Shown: positions 1 through 9,477 of the stretch, piece by piece
Position numbering within the stretch: the first letter of the stretch is position 1
How the letters are laid out: every line of letters starts with the position of its first letter
Assembly: GCA_023228885.1 (NCBI GenBank)
Contig: JALOAJ010000008.1
Span: 22,845 to 86,844 of the forward strand
Source: Bacillota bacterium
GTDB taxonomy: Bacteria > Bacillota > Clostridia > Monoglobales > Firm-18
Direction of reading: 5' to 3'
Length of the DNA: 64,000 nt
Made by a program: the position numbers and the translations under genes
The notes under the pieces: generated by a model
Databases searched by the model: none
The model's input: the letters and a program-made list of their open reading frames with translations, nothing else
What the model was told of the DNA's origin: nothing

Positions 1-1305
1 CATATCTTCGTTTATATATGCCGTATATTCCCCCGTATTAAAATTAAGATAATACACAAGGGAATACCACTTTTTCGTTTCATACTGCATCATATTTAAC
101 ATGGAAGTTCCGTTTCTAAATGTAACATTCATATCGGCGCCGAATGTAGTCAAATTTACCGCCTTTGTGCTGCCGCCTTCCGGAATGCTTATATTATCAT
201 AAAAACGAATGTTTATAGGTATAGGCGGCGTGTCATCAAATAAAATATCCAATTGTATTTTTATATATTTTAGTTCTTCCACATCATAAATTCCCGCAAT
301 GGGAGAGTTTTTACCTTTATAGGGAACCCTAAAATACATATCATTTTCGCCTGCCCCATCATCCCCTGCCTTTTTTTCAATTTTGGCAACCCTAACATTA
401 GCGCCGGAAACAGGCAGGTTTTCATCGGGAGCGTTTGCCACCGAGTAGCTTTTAAGCGCGGTTCTTTTTGCATTCCAATGAGTGGATAAAATGCTTGCAT
501 TTTCGGAATAATTTGTGAAATCATCATAAAACAGGGCTTTGTAATTAATCGTTGTTATGTCTTTGTATTGAATTGAGAATTTGGCATTATCCAAGTAAAT
601 CTCATAAGGCGATGATGTGCCGCTGATATGCAAGCCGAAAGCGACGACACAAGTGTCAAGCGTATCCGGAATACTTACATCGTCTGCAAGCAACGCCCCA
701 TTTACATAAGCGGTGTATTTCCCGGTATGAAAGTTAAGGTAGTATTCAAAAGAATACCATTTATTCGGTTGGTAAGGCATGCTGCTTCCGTTTGTTAGCG
801 TGCAAACGGAATCGGTGCCAAACACCGCAAGATTATCCGCTTTGGTGGCGCCTTCAGCGGTATTGTCTAAAAAACGCATTCTAACGGCAGTAGGCGGAAT
901 TGCGGCAAATAAAATATCGCATTCCACCTTCGCATATTTTAAATTTTTCACCGGATAATGCCCCGAAACTTGGCTGTATTTAGGGTTTTGATATGCCTGT
1001 CTAAAATAGTTCGTGGTAGTCGTTGTTCCTTTTGTGATTTTTGCAACCATGCCATGATGGGCGGCGTCAGCTAACTGCACGCCGCCTATCGTTTCTTTTG
1101 TTGCATCTATTGCAGTGTATGTTCCACCCGCTTTTTCCCATGAGGTGGAAATGGCGGCGCCCTTAGCATAGCCGCTAAAGTCGTCCTCAAAAACAGCATA
1201 ATACAAATCACTATCTGTATAGCTTTTTGTATTTGAAAACGCCGGTGTAATAAGCAGTGAGGATAAAATTACAACAATTAGCGCAATGTATGGCACCTTT
1301 TTCAA
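1..1305 (-). CDS. Secreted LamG-like repeat protein, C-terminus outside the window
   Basis: Last visible gene of operon A, cut by the window edge after 435 codons. I place the start at a TTG (1303-1305) because GGAGG lies just upstream and the next residues (MKKVPYIALIVV) begin a typical signal peptide that ends near a PAFS site. Behind it the frame stays open to position 1. It contains at least two modules opening with an F-x-D-D-F motif and containing an L-N-F-x-T-G-x-Y-T-A-Y segment, the same pattern as in the gene upstream, so the two are tandem paralogues. The fold is probably a concanavalin A-like (laminin G-like) beta sandwich that binds glycan. No catalytic motif is visible. A role in holding the target polysaccharide near the lyase is inference. 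Confidence 0.8.
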   Translation of the reverse strand, partial: MKKVPYIALIVVILSSLLITPAFSNTKSYTDSDLYYAVFEDDFSGYAKGAAISTSWEKAGGTYTAIDATKETIGGVQLADAAHHGMVAKITKGTTTTTNYFRQAYQNPKYSQVSGHYPVKNLKYAKVECDILFAAIPPTAVRMRFLDNTAEGATKADNLAVFGTDSVCTLTNGSSMPYQPNKWYSFEYYLNFHTGKYTAYVNGALLADDVSIPDTLDTCVVAFGLHISGTSSPYEIYLDNAKFSIQYKDITTINYKALFYDDFTNYSENASILSTHWNAKRTALKSYSVANAPDENLPVSGANVRVAKIEKKAGDDGAGENDMYFRVPYKGKNSPIAGIYDVEELKYIKIQLDILFDDTPPIPINIRFYDNISIPEGGSTKAVNLTTFGADMNVTFRNGTSMLNMMQYETKKWYSLVYYLNFNTGEYTAYINEDM

Positions 1306-1333
1306 TTTAAACGCCTCCAAATAATAACTTTTG

Positions 1334-3727
1334 TTAATCGATTTTTATTTCAGATGCTTTGTCAAAAGGTTTTAAACCTTCAAGTCCATCCCACAAAAAT
1401 GTCTTTACAACCTCTCCCTCTTGCATTGTATATGCTCCGATAGGGTTACGAGCGGTGCTTGTAATGTTTGATGCGGATATGTTATTAATCATTTTAATTT
1501 CTTTGAGTGTTCCATTTGCAAACTTAGCTTGAACTACATCCGCATTTAGAGCCATTTGAGAGTGTAAATTTAAAAAGATTTTCCCTTTTTCCATAGTTTC
1601 TCTTGTAAATTTAACACGGGTCGGCTCAACCGAATATTTGTAGTTGTCAACGGATAGCACATTTTCAGAGCCCGCCTCTGACGGAATTTGTATTCTAAAC
1701 TGCCGCAGCAAGTGCGGTCTGGAGGCTGCTCCCATCTTAACGTTTTCCGCTACAAGCGCTCCGTCTAAATAAGCGTTGTATGTATAAGAGTTATAATCAT
1801 ATTCAAATGCGAGGTTATACCACTTTTTCGCCTCATAAGTAAGAGATTCTCCTCCTATATTCAAGCTTCCGTCCGCCTCGAATTTTGCCGAAAGGGATGT
1901 GAAGTTGCTATCGGTATAAGCGGAAAGCGATACAGGAAATTTATTGTTTAGCTTAATGTCGCACTCCACCTTAACCGATTTTAGCCCGGTATCCTTTTCG
2001 TTGGGATAGATTTCGTCAACAATGCTGTACATAGCCCCCATAACGGCATTGCTTTCATTCTTCGTAGTCATTTTAAACACATTGCCGTGGTCGGTTGGAT
2101 CAACCGAGGCATCAACATCATCCGCTTCTATATATGTGTCCGCATTCATAATACGGTAGTTGCTTTTGCCGCCGGAACCGTCCGGTACAGTCCCCAAAGG
2201 CGTGTTCGCAAAATTATCATAAAACAACACCTGTTCGTATTTTTTATTTGCAGGATAAGGCGAAACCACCGAAAACCTTGCATTGTCAAAATATATTTCA
2301 TATGGAATGGTTAGACCATTATTAGGTACCAATCCAAAAGCAACCATACAGCCCCCTAAGTCGCCTATTGCCGCCTCATTGGCAACCAGCCGCCCGTTTA
2401 CATATGCAGTGTATGTATTTAAATTAAGGTCAAAATAATATACAAAGTTATACCACTGATTAAGACCATAGTCTATCGTCTTTCCGCCGGAAAAAGAAAG
2501 CGTAGGCGAGTTTACATCATTGCTGAAGGTTCCAAGGTTAACGCTTTTTGTTGCGCTTACGCTCAAAATATTATAAAAACGAATGTTAAGAGGGTTTTGA
2601 ATAACGGCGGGAAGTAATATATCAAATTCCGCCTTAACATATTTTAAATCATCCGCCAAGTAATTAGGGGCAATAGGACCGTTTGGTTCACCTACTTTGC
2701 CATATTTAATCCTAAAGTAATCGTCAGTTTTATTGTCTCCCGTTTTAGCAAAGCTTGCAACTTGCCCATGCTCATCAGCGTTCGGTAACCCCGCATCGGC
2801 AGCAGTTAGTATTTTATAAGCCCTTCCGTTGCTTTCAGCCGGCAAATCCCAATTTATGTTTAAACCGGTTGCCTTCGCGCCTGTTCCTGGCGTATACCCT
2901 TCAAAATTATCATCAAACAAAGCTAAGTCGTAACCATCGTCTTGAGGTAGCTGTGTTAGGCAGTAATGCTCATTCGGGATGGAAAACTTCGCATTGTCAA
3001 AATAAATTTCATAAGCATTGGTAGTTCCGGACATTTGAAACCCAAAAGCAATAGCGCAAGAATCCAATACATCCGGCATTTCGGCATTATTGGCAAGCAT
3101 TGCACCGTTTACATAAGCGGTATATTTGCCCGTATCAAAATTAAGGTAATATTCAAATGAATACCATATGTTGGGTTCGCACTGCATAGAGCTGCCATTT
3201 ACCGCGGAAAGTGTTGAATCTGTTCCAAAGGACATAAGATTATCCGCCTTTGTACCGGATTCTTCGTCAATGCTAACATTATCAAAAAAACGCAAACCCA
3301 CGTTAACGGGGGGAACATCAGATAACAAAACGTCATACTCTACTTTTACATGCCGCAACTCGCTTATCAAATAATAACCCGAAATTGGACTTTTGGCTTT
3401 ATTCGAATAAAATAATCTGAAGTAGTTATTGCTATTAGTTGATGTATCCTTGGCGATTTTTGCAACGATACCATGAGCGGAGGCATCCGGTAAATTTTCA
3501 TCGGCAGCGTCTACCGTCGTGCAACTTCTGCCGCTGGTCACCGTTCTATCCCACGCTGATGAAAAGGGAACTTCCGCGCCTTTAGTGTAAGAGCTAAAAT
3601 CATCCTCAAACAAAACTGTGTCATACCAGCCCTCGTCAATGTTCGCCGTCACCATAGCGGCATTTACAAATAACATTGTCGCAAGCATTGCAGTCGTTAA
3701 AAACCACGATATCAATCTTTTTTTCAT
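1334..3727 (-). CDS. Secreted protein with three LamG-like repeats and a C-terminal tail module
   Basis: A 797-residue exported protein with a signal peptide (residues about 1-28, MKKRLISWFL start). Three homologous modules of about 230 residues each open with LFEDDF, LFDDNF and LFYDNF (near residues 38, 270 and 500). Each contains a Y-T-A-Y-V-N-G or related strand, as expected of concanavalin A-like/laminin G-like jelly rolls. The last 90 residues form a separate module ending VKTFLWDGLEGLKPF, which resembles the tail of the acetylesterase at 18176-19894 (VKAFLLDDLKSLKPQ). No glycosidase or lyase residues are recognised, so binding is the likelier role. It lies 26 nt downstream of the PL8 lyase gene and 28 nt upstream of its truncated paralogue, all in operon A. 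The ATG follows an AGAGGG-type ribosome site. Confidence 0.85.
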   Translation of the reverse strand: MKKRLISWFLTTAMLATMLFVNAAMVTANIDEGWYDTVLFEDDFSSYTKGAEVPFSSAWDRTVTSGRSCTTVDAADENLPDASAHGIVAKIAKDTSTNSNNYFRLFYSNKAKSPISGYYLISELRHVKVEYDVLLSDVPPVNVGLRFFDNVSIDEESGTKADNLMSFGTDSTLSAVNGSSMQCEPNIWYSFEYYLNFDTGKYTAYVNGAMLANNAEMPDVLDSCAIAFGFQMSGTTNAYEIYFDNAKFSIPNEHYCLTQLPQDDGYDLALFDDNFEGYTPGTGAKATGLNINWDLPAESNGRAYKILTAADAGLPNADEHGQVASFAKTGDNKTDDYFRIKYGKVGEPNGPIAPNYLADDLKYVKAEFDILLPAVIQNPLNIRFYNILSVSATKSVNLGTFSNDVNSPTLSFSGGKTIDYGLNQWYNFVYYFDLNLNTYTAYVNGRLVANEAAIGDLGGCMVAFGLVPNNGLTIPYEIYFDNARFSVVSPYPANKKYEQVLFYDNFANTPLGTVPDGSGGKSNYRIMNADTYIEADDVDASVDPTDHGNVFKMTTKNESNAVMGAMYSIVDEIYPNEKDTGLKSVKVECDIKLNNKFPVSLSAYTDSNFTSLSAKFEADGSLNIGGESLTYEAKKWYNLAFEYDYNSYTYNAYLDGALVAENVKMGAASRPHLLRQFRIQIPSEAGSENVLSVDNYKYSVEPTRVKFTRETMEKGKIFLNLHSQMALNADVVQAKFANGTLKEIKMINNISASNITSTARNPIGAYTMQEGEVVKTFLWDGLEGLKPFDKASEIKID

Positions 3728-3753
3728 TTTTCTGCCCTCTTTCTTATAAAAAT

Positions 3754-6700
3754 TTATTTTGTAAACTTTGCTTTGTAAGTTTTGCCTTTAGCGTTGCTAA
3801 GGTCTGCATTTATTGTGACTGTGTTGCCGGAAAGGTTGACTTGCAGATTTTTATCAGCCTGTGCAAGCGTCAATTTTTTATTTATTTTTATTTGCGCGCT
3901 TTGAAGTTTTTGGGTTGGGTCGCAAAAAGAGATAGCGTATTCGCCGTCCGTTTCCTGCACCATAACAATTAGAGGCTCTGAAACAGTAATGCTGTCGAAA
4001 TTACCTGCCTCCCAAAAAACAATACCAAGTGCGTTTATTGTATTTTCCTTAACCGCTTGTAGCTTAGCGGTATTGGAAAGTATGCTTATATTTGGGTCTT
4101 TTGCATAGCCGGCGGTTTCTTCCGAAGTTTTATGCGGTAAAAGCACATATGAATATGAGCCGTTTTTCGGGCTTTTTCCATGCTCAAACCACATTTCAAG
4201 AAAGCTTGGCTCTTTGTTTGTCTTTTCCAGCTCAAGTTTTCCGCCTTGGGGGAAATAATATCCGCCTACATTTTCGATATGCGCCCATGAAGGGTCTGTA
4301 TATGAGTTTCGGTGATGTTCCTTTTTTTCTAACATGTTTCCGTCAATTATAACATTGTCCACGCCCGGTATAATGCCGCCGCCGCTGTCTAAAATAAAGC
4401 TTCCATCCTTTGTTGGAGCATAAATTTTAAACTCTGTAACGCTGTTCCAACCGCTGTTCGTTCTGCCATGACCGTTATATCGAACATACCTTGCTTTAAC
4501 ATTTTTCATATCATATGCTTCCAAGAGGGCTGTCTCTCCGCTTGCTTTCCCCTCAAAGACTGTTGTCCAATTATCTCCATCCGTCGAAACATCAATCTCA
4601 AAAATAGCTTGTTTACCGTTAATTCCGCCATATTGGGCTATACCGACATATCCTATTTCTTTAATGTCTTCTAATTCAAAAATAGCATAAGCATCGCCTT
4701 CCATGGACCAACGGGTTCCATAGTCGTTATCTATAATATTTTCAACAACATTACCGTCATCCCCATTGGCTGTCACGCTGACCACAGGGTATTCGTTGGC
4801 GTTGGATTCTCCTTCTTTAATCGAATTTTTAACAAGCTTTCTGTTTTCAACTACCGTCAGCACATCAAATCCGTCATTGGCATTTATATCCGTTCCCAAG
4901 GCAACGACCTCATCGTCAAACATGAACCATGCCTTCTTAGCCATCAGCGTTGAATTGTGCAGCGGAGGTGAGCCTGAAACCGTTGCGCTTAGTGAAGGAG
5001 GCTCCACATCGTTGTGGAATGACTCAAGCTGCATAGCGGCAACGCTATATTTATCTTCAAATTCAACCGCGCCCACAAAATCTTGGTTTGACTTATATGA
5101 TTTATTGATGGTTATGCTAACCGCTTGCCTTTCTTGTGTGTCAACGGTGGTTCCTGGCATGCGATACGGGTTTGCGTTTGACCAAAACGCATTGCGATAC
5201 TGTTGCAAATCGTTGTCTGTATACATGTAGAGCATTCCATCGGCGCTGTACCATCCGGTTATATTTTTTCCATGGATAGACTCGTAGTTGGCAATCCTTG
5301 AAGACGACATTGACAGGGTAAAAGCATAATTATCCCTTTGTTGAACAACCCTGTCGCCCTGATAGTACACTTTTGTTCTTTCATAGGCATCCGGCTGGGG
5401 ATAATCCTCTCCCATTACATCAAGCAAGGTATTTATCTCATTTACCGTCAGCCTTGCCAAAACATAACTCATCGTTTCGTCTGTAACATGCCGTCTTATT
5501 ATCGTTTTCAAACGCTCATCGTCGTCTAAACCAAAGCTTCCTATATAGTCGAGGGCAAGTGCAACAACATAGCCGGCGTGACCTGCCTCATCCGCCGGAT
5601 AGCGCCCTCCAAAGGCTGCCATAGCCCCCGCTTTATACATAACCGGCTCAAACATTTCGTAAAACCATAAGCATGAGTTATATTTATGCGGGGTGGCAAA
5701 TTCAAAAACCGTGCCTGCCAATATAGCCTGCACTCGGGAAATACGGTCAAGCAAAGAGCTAACGCCGTACCCGCTGTTATACGGAAAATGAACATGGGTT
5801 ATATATGTGAAATCACTTCTGGTGCCATTTCCTTTTTCCTGAAAATCCAACATATAGTTAAAGTCGTTAACCATTGCAAGCATTCTGTCCGCATCCTCAT
5901 GCAAAACAGCGGAGGCTGTGCCTGTATAGGTGCGGCTTGCTGCCTGTTCTTCCGATGTTCTCATTATGGTTCGAAAATGGTCATAAGGAGAAAGATATTT
6001 TGAAATATCGTCATACTTCATTTCCGGCTCTAATATCATCAGCATGCTGCACAACGGGTAAGCCACCCCGCAATACCAGTCCCACCAATTGGTAAGGGAG
6101 GTGTTCCGCCAGCCTCTGTTTTCTATTTCCGCCTGACCGTACAAATTTTGGTACAACCATTCCAACCCATACATAATATCCCTTTTTAGCTGTCTGTCCT
6201 TGTATAAAGACGAACCATAAGTGCCGTAGGCAAGAACCATCTTTTCAAGGCGGGTATATTGAGATGTCATATGCGCCGTTGTTGTTACCGGGGTTGTTCC
6301 GAACAAAACTGCTGCGTCTTGCTGCCTATTCATGGATTCGCGAACCGACCGTGCGTTTTGGTCAATCCTTTTTATAGCAGTTGCCACTTCTTCGCTTTCA
6401 AGGTTGTTGTTTTCGTCTCCCACAAGATATCTGCGCCAGCTTATTTTTATTGCTTCCCAATCTTGTTTTGTCACCCCTTTTGGGTCTACCGCTTTAGACG
6501 CAATTATTATTCCGCCAATATCTGCAAGGCTTTCATCATCTTCAAAATGCTTTATATGGTTTTCACTGCCTATTACAGTAAGCTGATTAAATGTTTTTGC
6601 CGCTTTGCCAAGCGCCTGCGCACATTCAACAAGGGGAACAAAGCGTATGTTGTCCTTCTCAAAAATCAGCTTTGAAAACTGCGGCTCATTCAGGTTGGCT

Positions 6701-7536
6701 GTTTTATTGCCAAGCGTTATTTTATTATCCGCTATCTCTGCGCCAAGTATATCCTTAAAAAACGAGATAGGCGCCATTGCCAACCCTTCGGATGTTGTTA
6801 GTTTGGATTCAATTCTTTTAAGCTCGTCTCCTGCGTACACCCTTTCGCTAAAGTTGAATGCCGCAACGGCATTCGACATCGCATCTTTAAAAAGTTGTTC
6901 CTCTTTTTTGGTAACCGAAAGAGTTTTGGTAAATCCAATAACTTCGCCTTCTTCTGCAATGGTTGCATAAATATTGTCAAAATATAAATCTGTTTTCTCG
7001 TTCGGCGTATTTCCCCACCCTCCGGATGCAAACCGCAGTCGGTTTACCTTTGTCCAATCAGACTGATTATTAACTTTAAAGGCAGACAGCTCTATCTCAA
7101 AAGTTTTCCAGCCCGTCCAGTCAAACTCTATCGGTGTCGAGAAGTATGACATTGTTTTTCCCGGGGCGGGAACAAAGTCGGTGTCAACAATCATCGTCAT
7201 AGCGCTATTAACCACAGTTTCCGAATAAACATCAAACTTTATTGTGCCAAAGGACGACCAATCGCGGGGCACATTGGTAAAGCCTAAAGTTTTCATTGTC
7301 GGATGGTTGTTCCATCTGGCTGAATACTTGGCAGACCTTGCTATTCTCTCTTGCGGCACTGCTCCCGCCGAAAAAATAATATTCAAATTATTCATATCAA
7401 CCAATACAACTTCTTCTTCGTCAATAGCAGCGTTTTTTTCCGCATATCCGTCCCATGCAGCGTCAACAGGCGGGATAATTCCCACAAACAGACAGACTGC
7501 CATAAAAAATGCAACTATACACCGCTTAATATTCAA
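3754..7536 (-). CDS. Secreted polysaccharide lyase family 8 (hyaluronate/chondroitin/xanthan lyase type) with extra modules
   Basis: PL8 enzymes cleave uronic-acid polysaccharides by beta-elimination outside the cell. After a signal peptide (1-26) I see a carbohydrate-binding-like sandwich (about 43-196), a copper-amine-oxidase-N-like segment (about 225-310) and an alpha/alpha toroid (about 350-720). The toroid carries NWWDW near residue 481 and H-x-H-F-P-Y-N-S-G-Y-G near 578, matching the PL8 Asn, His and Tyr, and FGGR near 646 for the catalytic Arg region. The central beta domain has the family signatures SSRIxNYE, GWYSADGM and PGTTVD. A discoidin (F5/8C) domain sits at about 932-1037, then the PL8 C-terminal sandwich. 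At 1260 residues it is longer than common PL8 lyases of 750-1050. The start is TTG after GGGGGGCG and overlaps the M14 gene by 11 nt. Exact substrate cannot be told. Confidence 0.92.
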   Translation of the reverse strand: MNIKRCIVAFFMAVCLFVGIIPPVDAAWDGYAEKNAAIDEEEVVLVDMNNLNIIFSAGAVPQERIARSAKYSARWNNHPTMKTLGFTNVPRDWSSFGTIKFDVYSETVVNSAMTMIVDTDFVPAPGKTMSYFSTPIEFDWTGWKTFEIELSAFKVNNQSDWTKVNRLRFASGGWGNTPNEKTDLYFDNIYATIAEEGEVIGFTKTLSVTKKEEQLFKDAMSNAVAAFNFSERVYAGDELKRIESKLTTSEGLAMAPISFFKDILGAEIADNKITLGNKTANLNEPQFSKLIFEKDNIRFVPLVECAQALGKAAKTFNQLTVIGSENHIKHFEDDESLADIGGIIIASKAVDPKGVTKQDWEAIKISWRRYLVGDENNNLESEEVATAIKRIDQNARSVRESMNRQQDAAVLFGTTPVTTTAHMTSQYTRLEKMVLAYGTYGSSLYKDRQLKRDIMYGLEWLYQNLYGQAEIENRGWRNTSLTNWWDWYCGVAYPLCSMLMILEPEMKYDDISKYLSPYDHFRTIMRTSEEQAASRTYTGTASAVLHEDADRMLAMVNDFNYMLDFQEKGNGTRSDFTYITHVHFPYNSGYGVSSLLDRISRVQAILAGTVFEFATPHKYNSCLWFYEMFEPVMYKAGAMAAFGGRYPADEAGHAGYVVALALDYIGSFGLDDDERLKTIIRRHVTDETMSYVLARLTVNEINTLLDVMGEDYPQPDAYERTKVYYQGDRVVQQRDNYAFTLSMSSSRIANYESIHGKNITGWYSADGMLYMYTDNDLQQYRNAFWSNANPYRMPGTTVDTQERQAVSITINKSYKSNQDFVGAVEFEDKYSVAAMQLESFHNDVEPPSLSATVSGSPPLHNSTLMAKKAWFMFDDEVVALGTDINANDGFDVLTVVENRKLVKNSIKEGESNANEYPVVSVTANGDDGNVVENIIDNDYGTRWSMEGDAYAIFELEDIKEIGYVGIAQYGGINGKQAIFEIDVSTDGDNWTTVFEGKASGETALLEAYDMKNVKARYVRYNGHGRTNSGWNSVTEFKIYAPTKDGSFILDSGGGIIPGVDNVIIDGNMLEKKEHHRNSYTDPSWAHIENVGGYYFPQGGKLELEKTNKEPSFLEMWFEHGKSPKNGSYSYVLLPHKTSEETAGYAKDPNISILSNTAKLQAVKENTINALGIVFWEAGNFDSITVSEPLIVMVQETDGEYAISFCDPTQKLQSAQIKINKKLTLAQADKNLQVNLSGNTVTINADLSNAKGKTYKAKFTK

Positions 7537-8572
7537 ACTTATCGCCCCCCATAATTAATTTGCATGTTTCTTCAAACAAGAACATATGTTGACGGTATAT
7601 GTCCTCATGTGAAAGCCTCAATTCCCCATAGCTTAAACCTTGGTTGGTTTCGTAAGTGATGCTTGGCATACCGCTTATATGATAAAGTGCAGAGGTGAGG
7701 TTAAAAGATGCGGGAGGTATTCTGTTTTCGTACCTGTCAAGCGGGCTCACCTTGAAAAACGCCCCCGCCGCATTGCATCTTTTTTCTAACTTTTGCTCCA
7801 ACAGCAATATCCGTTCTTTTATATGTTCCGGGGCATATGCCGGTTTTAATATGTGATTTACGCTGTTTGCGCCGCCGTGCAGTAAAATTGTAAAATCAGG
7901 AGCGTAGCGGTCTGCCGTTTTAAGCAATGTCTCTGTTTCGTTTGCCGACTTTAAAAAGAAATCATCATGCATAAGGTTAATGCCGTCATCGTTAAAATAC
8001 CCGCCTAAAAACCCAACGCTTTCCCTTTTCATAGGATGCACCTTTTTGCACCCCGGCCACCCGCATAACGTTCCGTCTCTCCAAGTTCCCTGATTGTAGT
8101 ATCTTAGCTGCTCATAGCTTTTCCCCACCATGCTTTCAAAGGGCACCCTTGCCCTCCCGTCCGGGTTGGCGCAGGGTATTATTATAAAATTAACGCTGTT
8201 TATTATTTTCTCGAAAAAACTGTTCGGCTTGCCCGCAAAATCGACACCCTTTTCAATTATGTTTATCAAATTCAAAAGAGCTGCCGTACCCTCAAATTCA
8301 CCGCCATGAACGCAGCCGACCAAAAAAAGTGTAGGTCGGTAATCTTCCTGCGTTTTATCGCCGTAGCAGTTTATGTCTTTTGCACCAAGCGCGCTTGAAA
8401 GGTTTGCGGTGCGTCCTAAATTATTTTTTTTGCCGTAAAACACCTTGTGCACCGCTCTGCCGCCCGGAGATTTACAAACTTCCTTTGCAACTCCCTTTTT
8501 TATATTTGCCAATGTTGCGTCAATATCATCAAGCTCTGTACGCCAATACTCGGGCAGATTGTTTTGCTGCAT
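7526..8572 (-). CDS. M14-family zinc carboxypeptidase/deacylase-like protein
   Basis: A 348-residue protein without signal peptide, so probably cytoplasmic. It shows the M14 zinc ligands: H-G-G-E-F-E (His and Glu of HxxE) and a later LLHGGANSVNH His, plus NPDGRARVP and a Glu in SITYETNQGL that fits the catalytic base. The family covers metallocarboxypeptidases and succinylglutamate-desuccinylase-like deacylases. I start at the ATG at 8572, six bases after AGGTG, rather than at the GTG three codons upstream. It lies between the permease genes and the lyase in operon A, so it may trim a peptide or N-acyl group linked to the imported glycan; that role is inference. Product specificity is unknown. 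Confidence 0.8.
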   Translation of the reverse strand: MQQNNLPEYWRTELDDIDATLANIKKGVAKEVCKSPGGRAVHKVFYGKKNNLGRTANLSSALGAKDINCYGDKTQEDYRPTLFLVGCVHGGEFEGTAALLNLINIIEKGVDFAGKPNSFFEKIINSVNFIIIPCANPDGRARVPFESMVGKSYEQLRYYNQGTWRDGTLCGWPGCKKVHPMKRESVGFLGGYFNDDGINLMHDDFFLKSANETETLLKTADRYAPDFTILLHGGANSVNHILKPAYAPEHIKERILLLEQKLEKRCNAAGAFFKVSPLDRYENRIPPASFNLTSALYHISGMPSITYETNQGLSYGELRLSHEDIYRQHMFLFEETCKLIMGGDKFEY

Positions 8573-8581
8573 ATTTTTCAC

Positions 8582-9460
8582 CTATCCTTTAACTGCGCCT
8601 ATTGTGACGCCCTTAACAAAATACCGCTGTAAAAACGGATACACACATAAAATCGGCACCGTAGCAACAACTATGGTTGCATACTTTACATTTTCCGCAT
8701 ACGCTTGCGCCTGGTCGGGCTGTGCCGTTGTAATCGAAGCTGTGTCGTTTTTTATCAATATCTCTCTGAGTATCAGTTGAAGCGGGAATAATCGGCGTTT
8801 GTTTAAATAAATCAACGCATGAAAAAACCCGTTCCAAATGGACACCATATAATAAAGCGAAATCACCGCAACAATCGGTTTTGCAAGGGGAAGCATTATG
8901 CGAAACAAAACGGTATAATCGTTTGCCCCGTCAATTTTTGCAGCCTCCTCCAATTCATAAGGCAAGCCTCTGAAATATGAAATTGTAATAATTAAATTAA
9001 ATGTGGTTACTGCATTCGGAATTATCATGGCAAACGGTGTGTCAAGCAACCCCAAACCTTTTACCACCAAATAATTCGGAATAAGCCCGCCGGAAAAATA
9101 CATGGTAAACAATATCAAAAACATAATGGTTTTTTTGCCCGGAAGCCCTCGCCGAGTTAGCGCATATGCCGCCGTTGTTGTGAGTGAAACGCTTATAAAT
9201 CCACCCGAAAGCACATATATAATGGTGTTTTTATATCCGTTCCAAATGGGCGCGCTTTTAAACACCTCGGTGTATGTGTATAGCGCAAAGTCTTTAGGAT
9301 AAAACAAAAGACCGTTGCTTGCAAATATCTTTACCGGGTTGCTGACCGACGCCACCAAAACATAGTAGCATGGATATAATGTAATTACTAACAACAAAGA
9401 TAATATTAGGTAGTTAAAAGAGTCGAAAACATGTTCGCCCATACCCTTTTTATACATCAT
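8582..9460 (-). CDS. CUT1 sugar ABC transporter permease, YtcP/LplC type
   Basis: A 292-residue inner-membrane permease of a CUT1 oligosaccharide importer. Six hydrophobic segments are visible, and the EAA loop reads EEAAKIDGANDYTVLFRIMLP, which contacts the ATPase. The C-terminus YPFLQRYFVKGVTIGAVKG is typical of YtcP/LplC-like permeases. GGGAGG precedes the ATG by about ten bases. It follows the LplB-type permease by 17 nt and its stop lies just before the M14 start. No ATPase gene is present in the operon, so a shared MsmX-type ATPase encoded elsewhere is expected. A paralogue with the same C-terminal signature lies at 25537-26418. Confidence 0.93.
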   Translation of the reverse strand: MMYKKGMGEHVFDSFNYLILSLLLVITLYPCYYVLVASVSNPVKIFASNGLLFYPKDFALYTYTEVFKSAPIWNGYKNTIIYVLSGGFISVSLTTTAAYALTRRGLPGKKTIMFLILFTMYFSGGLIPNYLVVKGLGLLDTPFAMIIPNAVTTFNLIITISYFRGLPYELEEAAKIDGANDYTVLFRIMLPLAKPIVAVISLYYMVSIWNGFFHALIYLNKRRLFPLQLILREILIKNDTASITTAQPDQAQAYAENVKYATIVVATVPILCVYPFLQRYFVKGVTIGAVKG

Positions 9461-9477
9461 TTATAATATGCCTCCCA

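Noticed and set aside
4766..5230. Ser-rich 154-codon plus-strand frame in the PL8 gene
   Set aside because: Antisense to conserved PL8 central-domain sequence.
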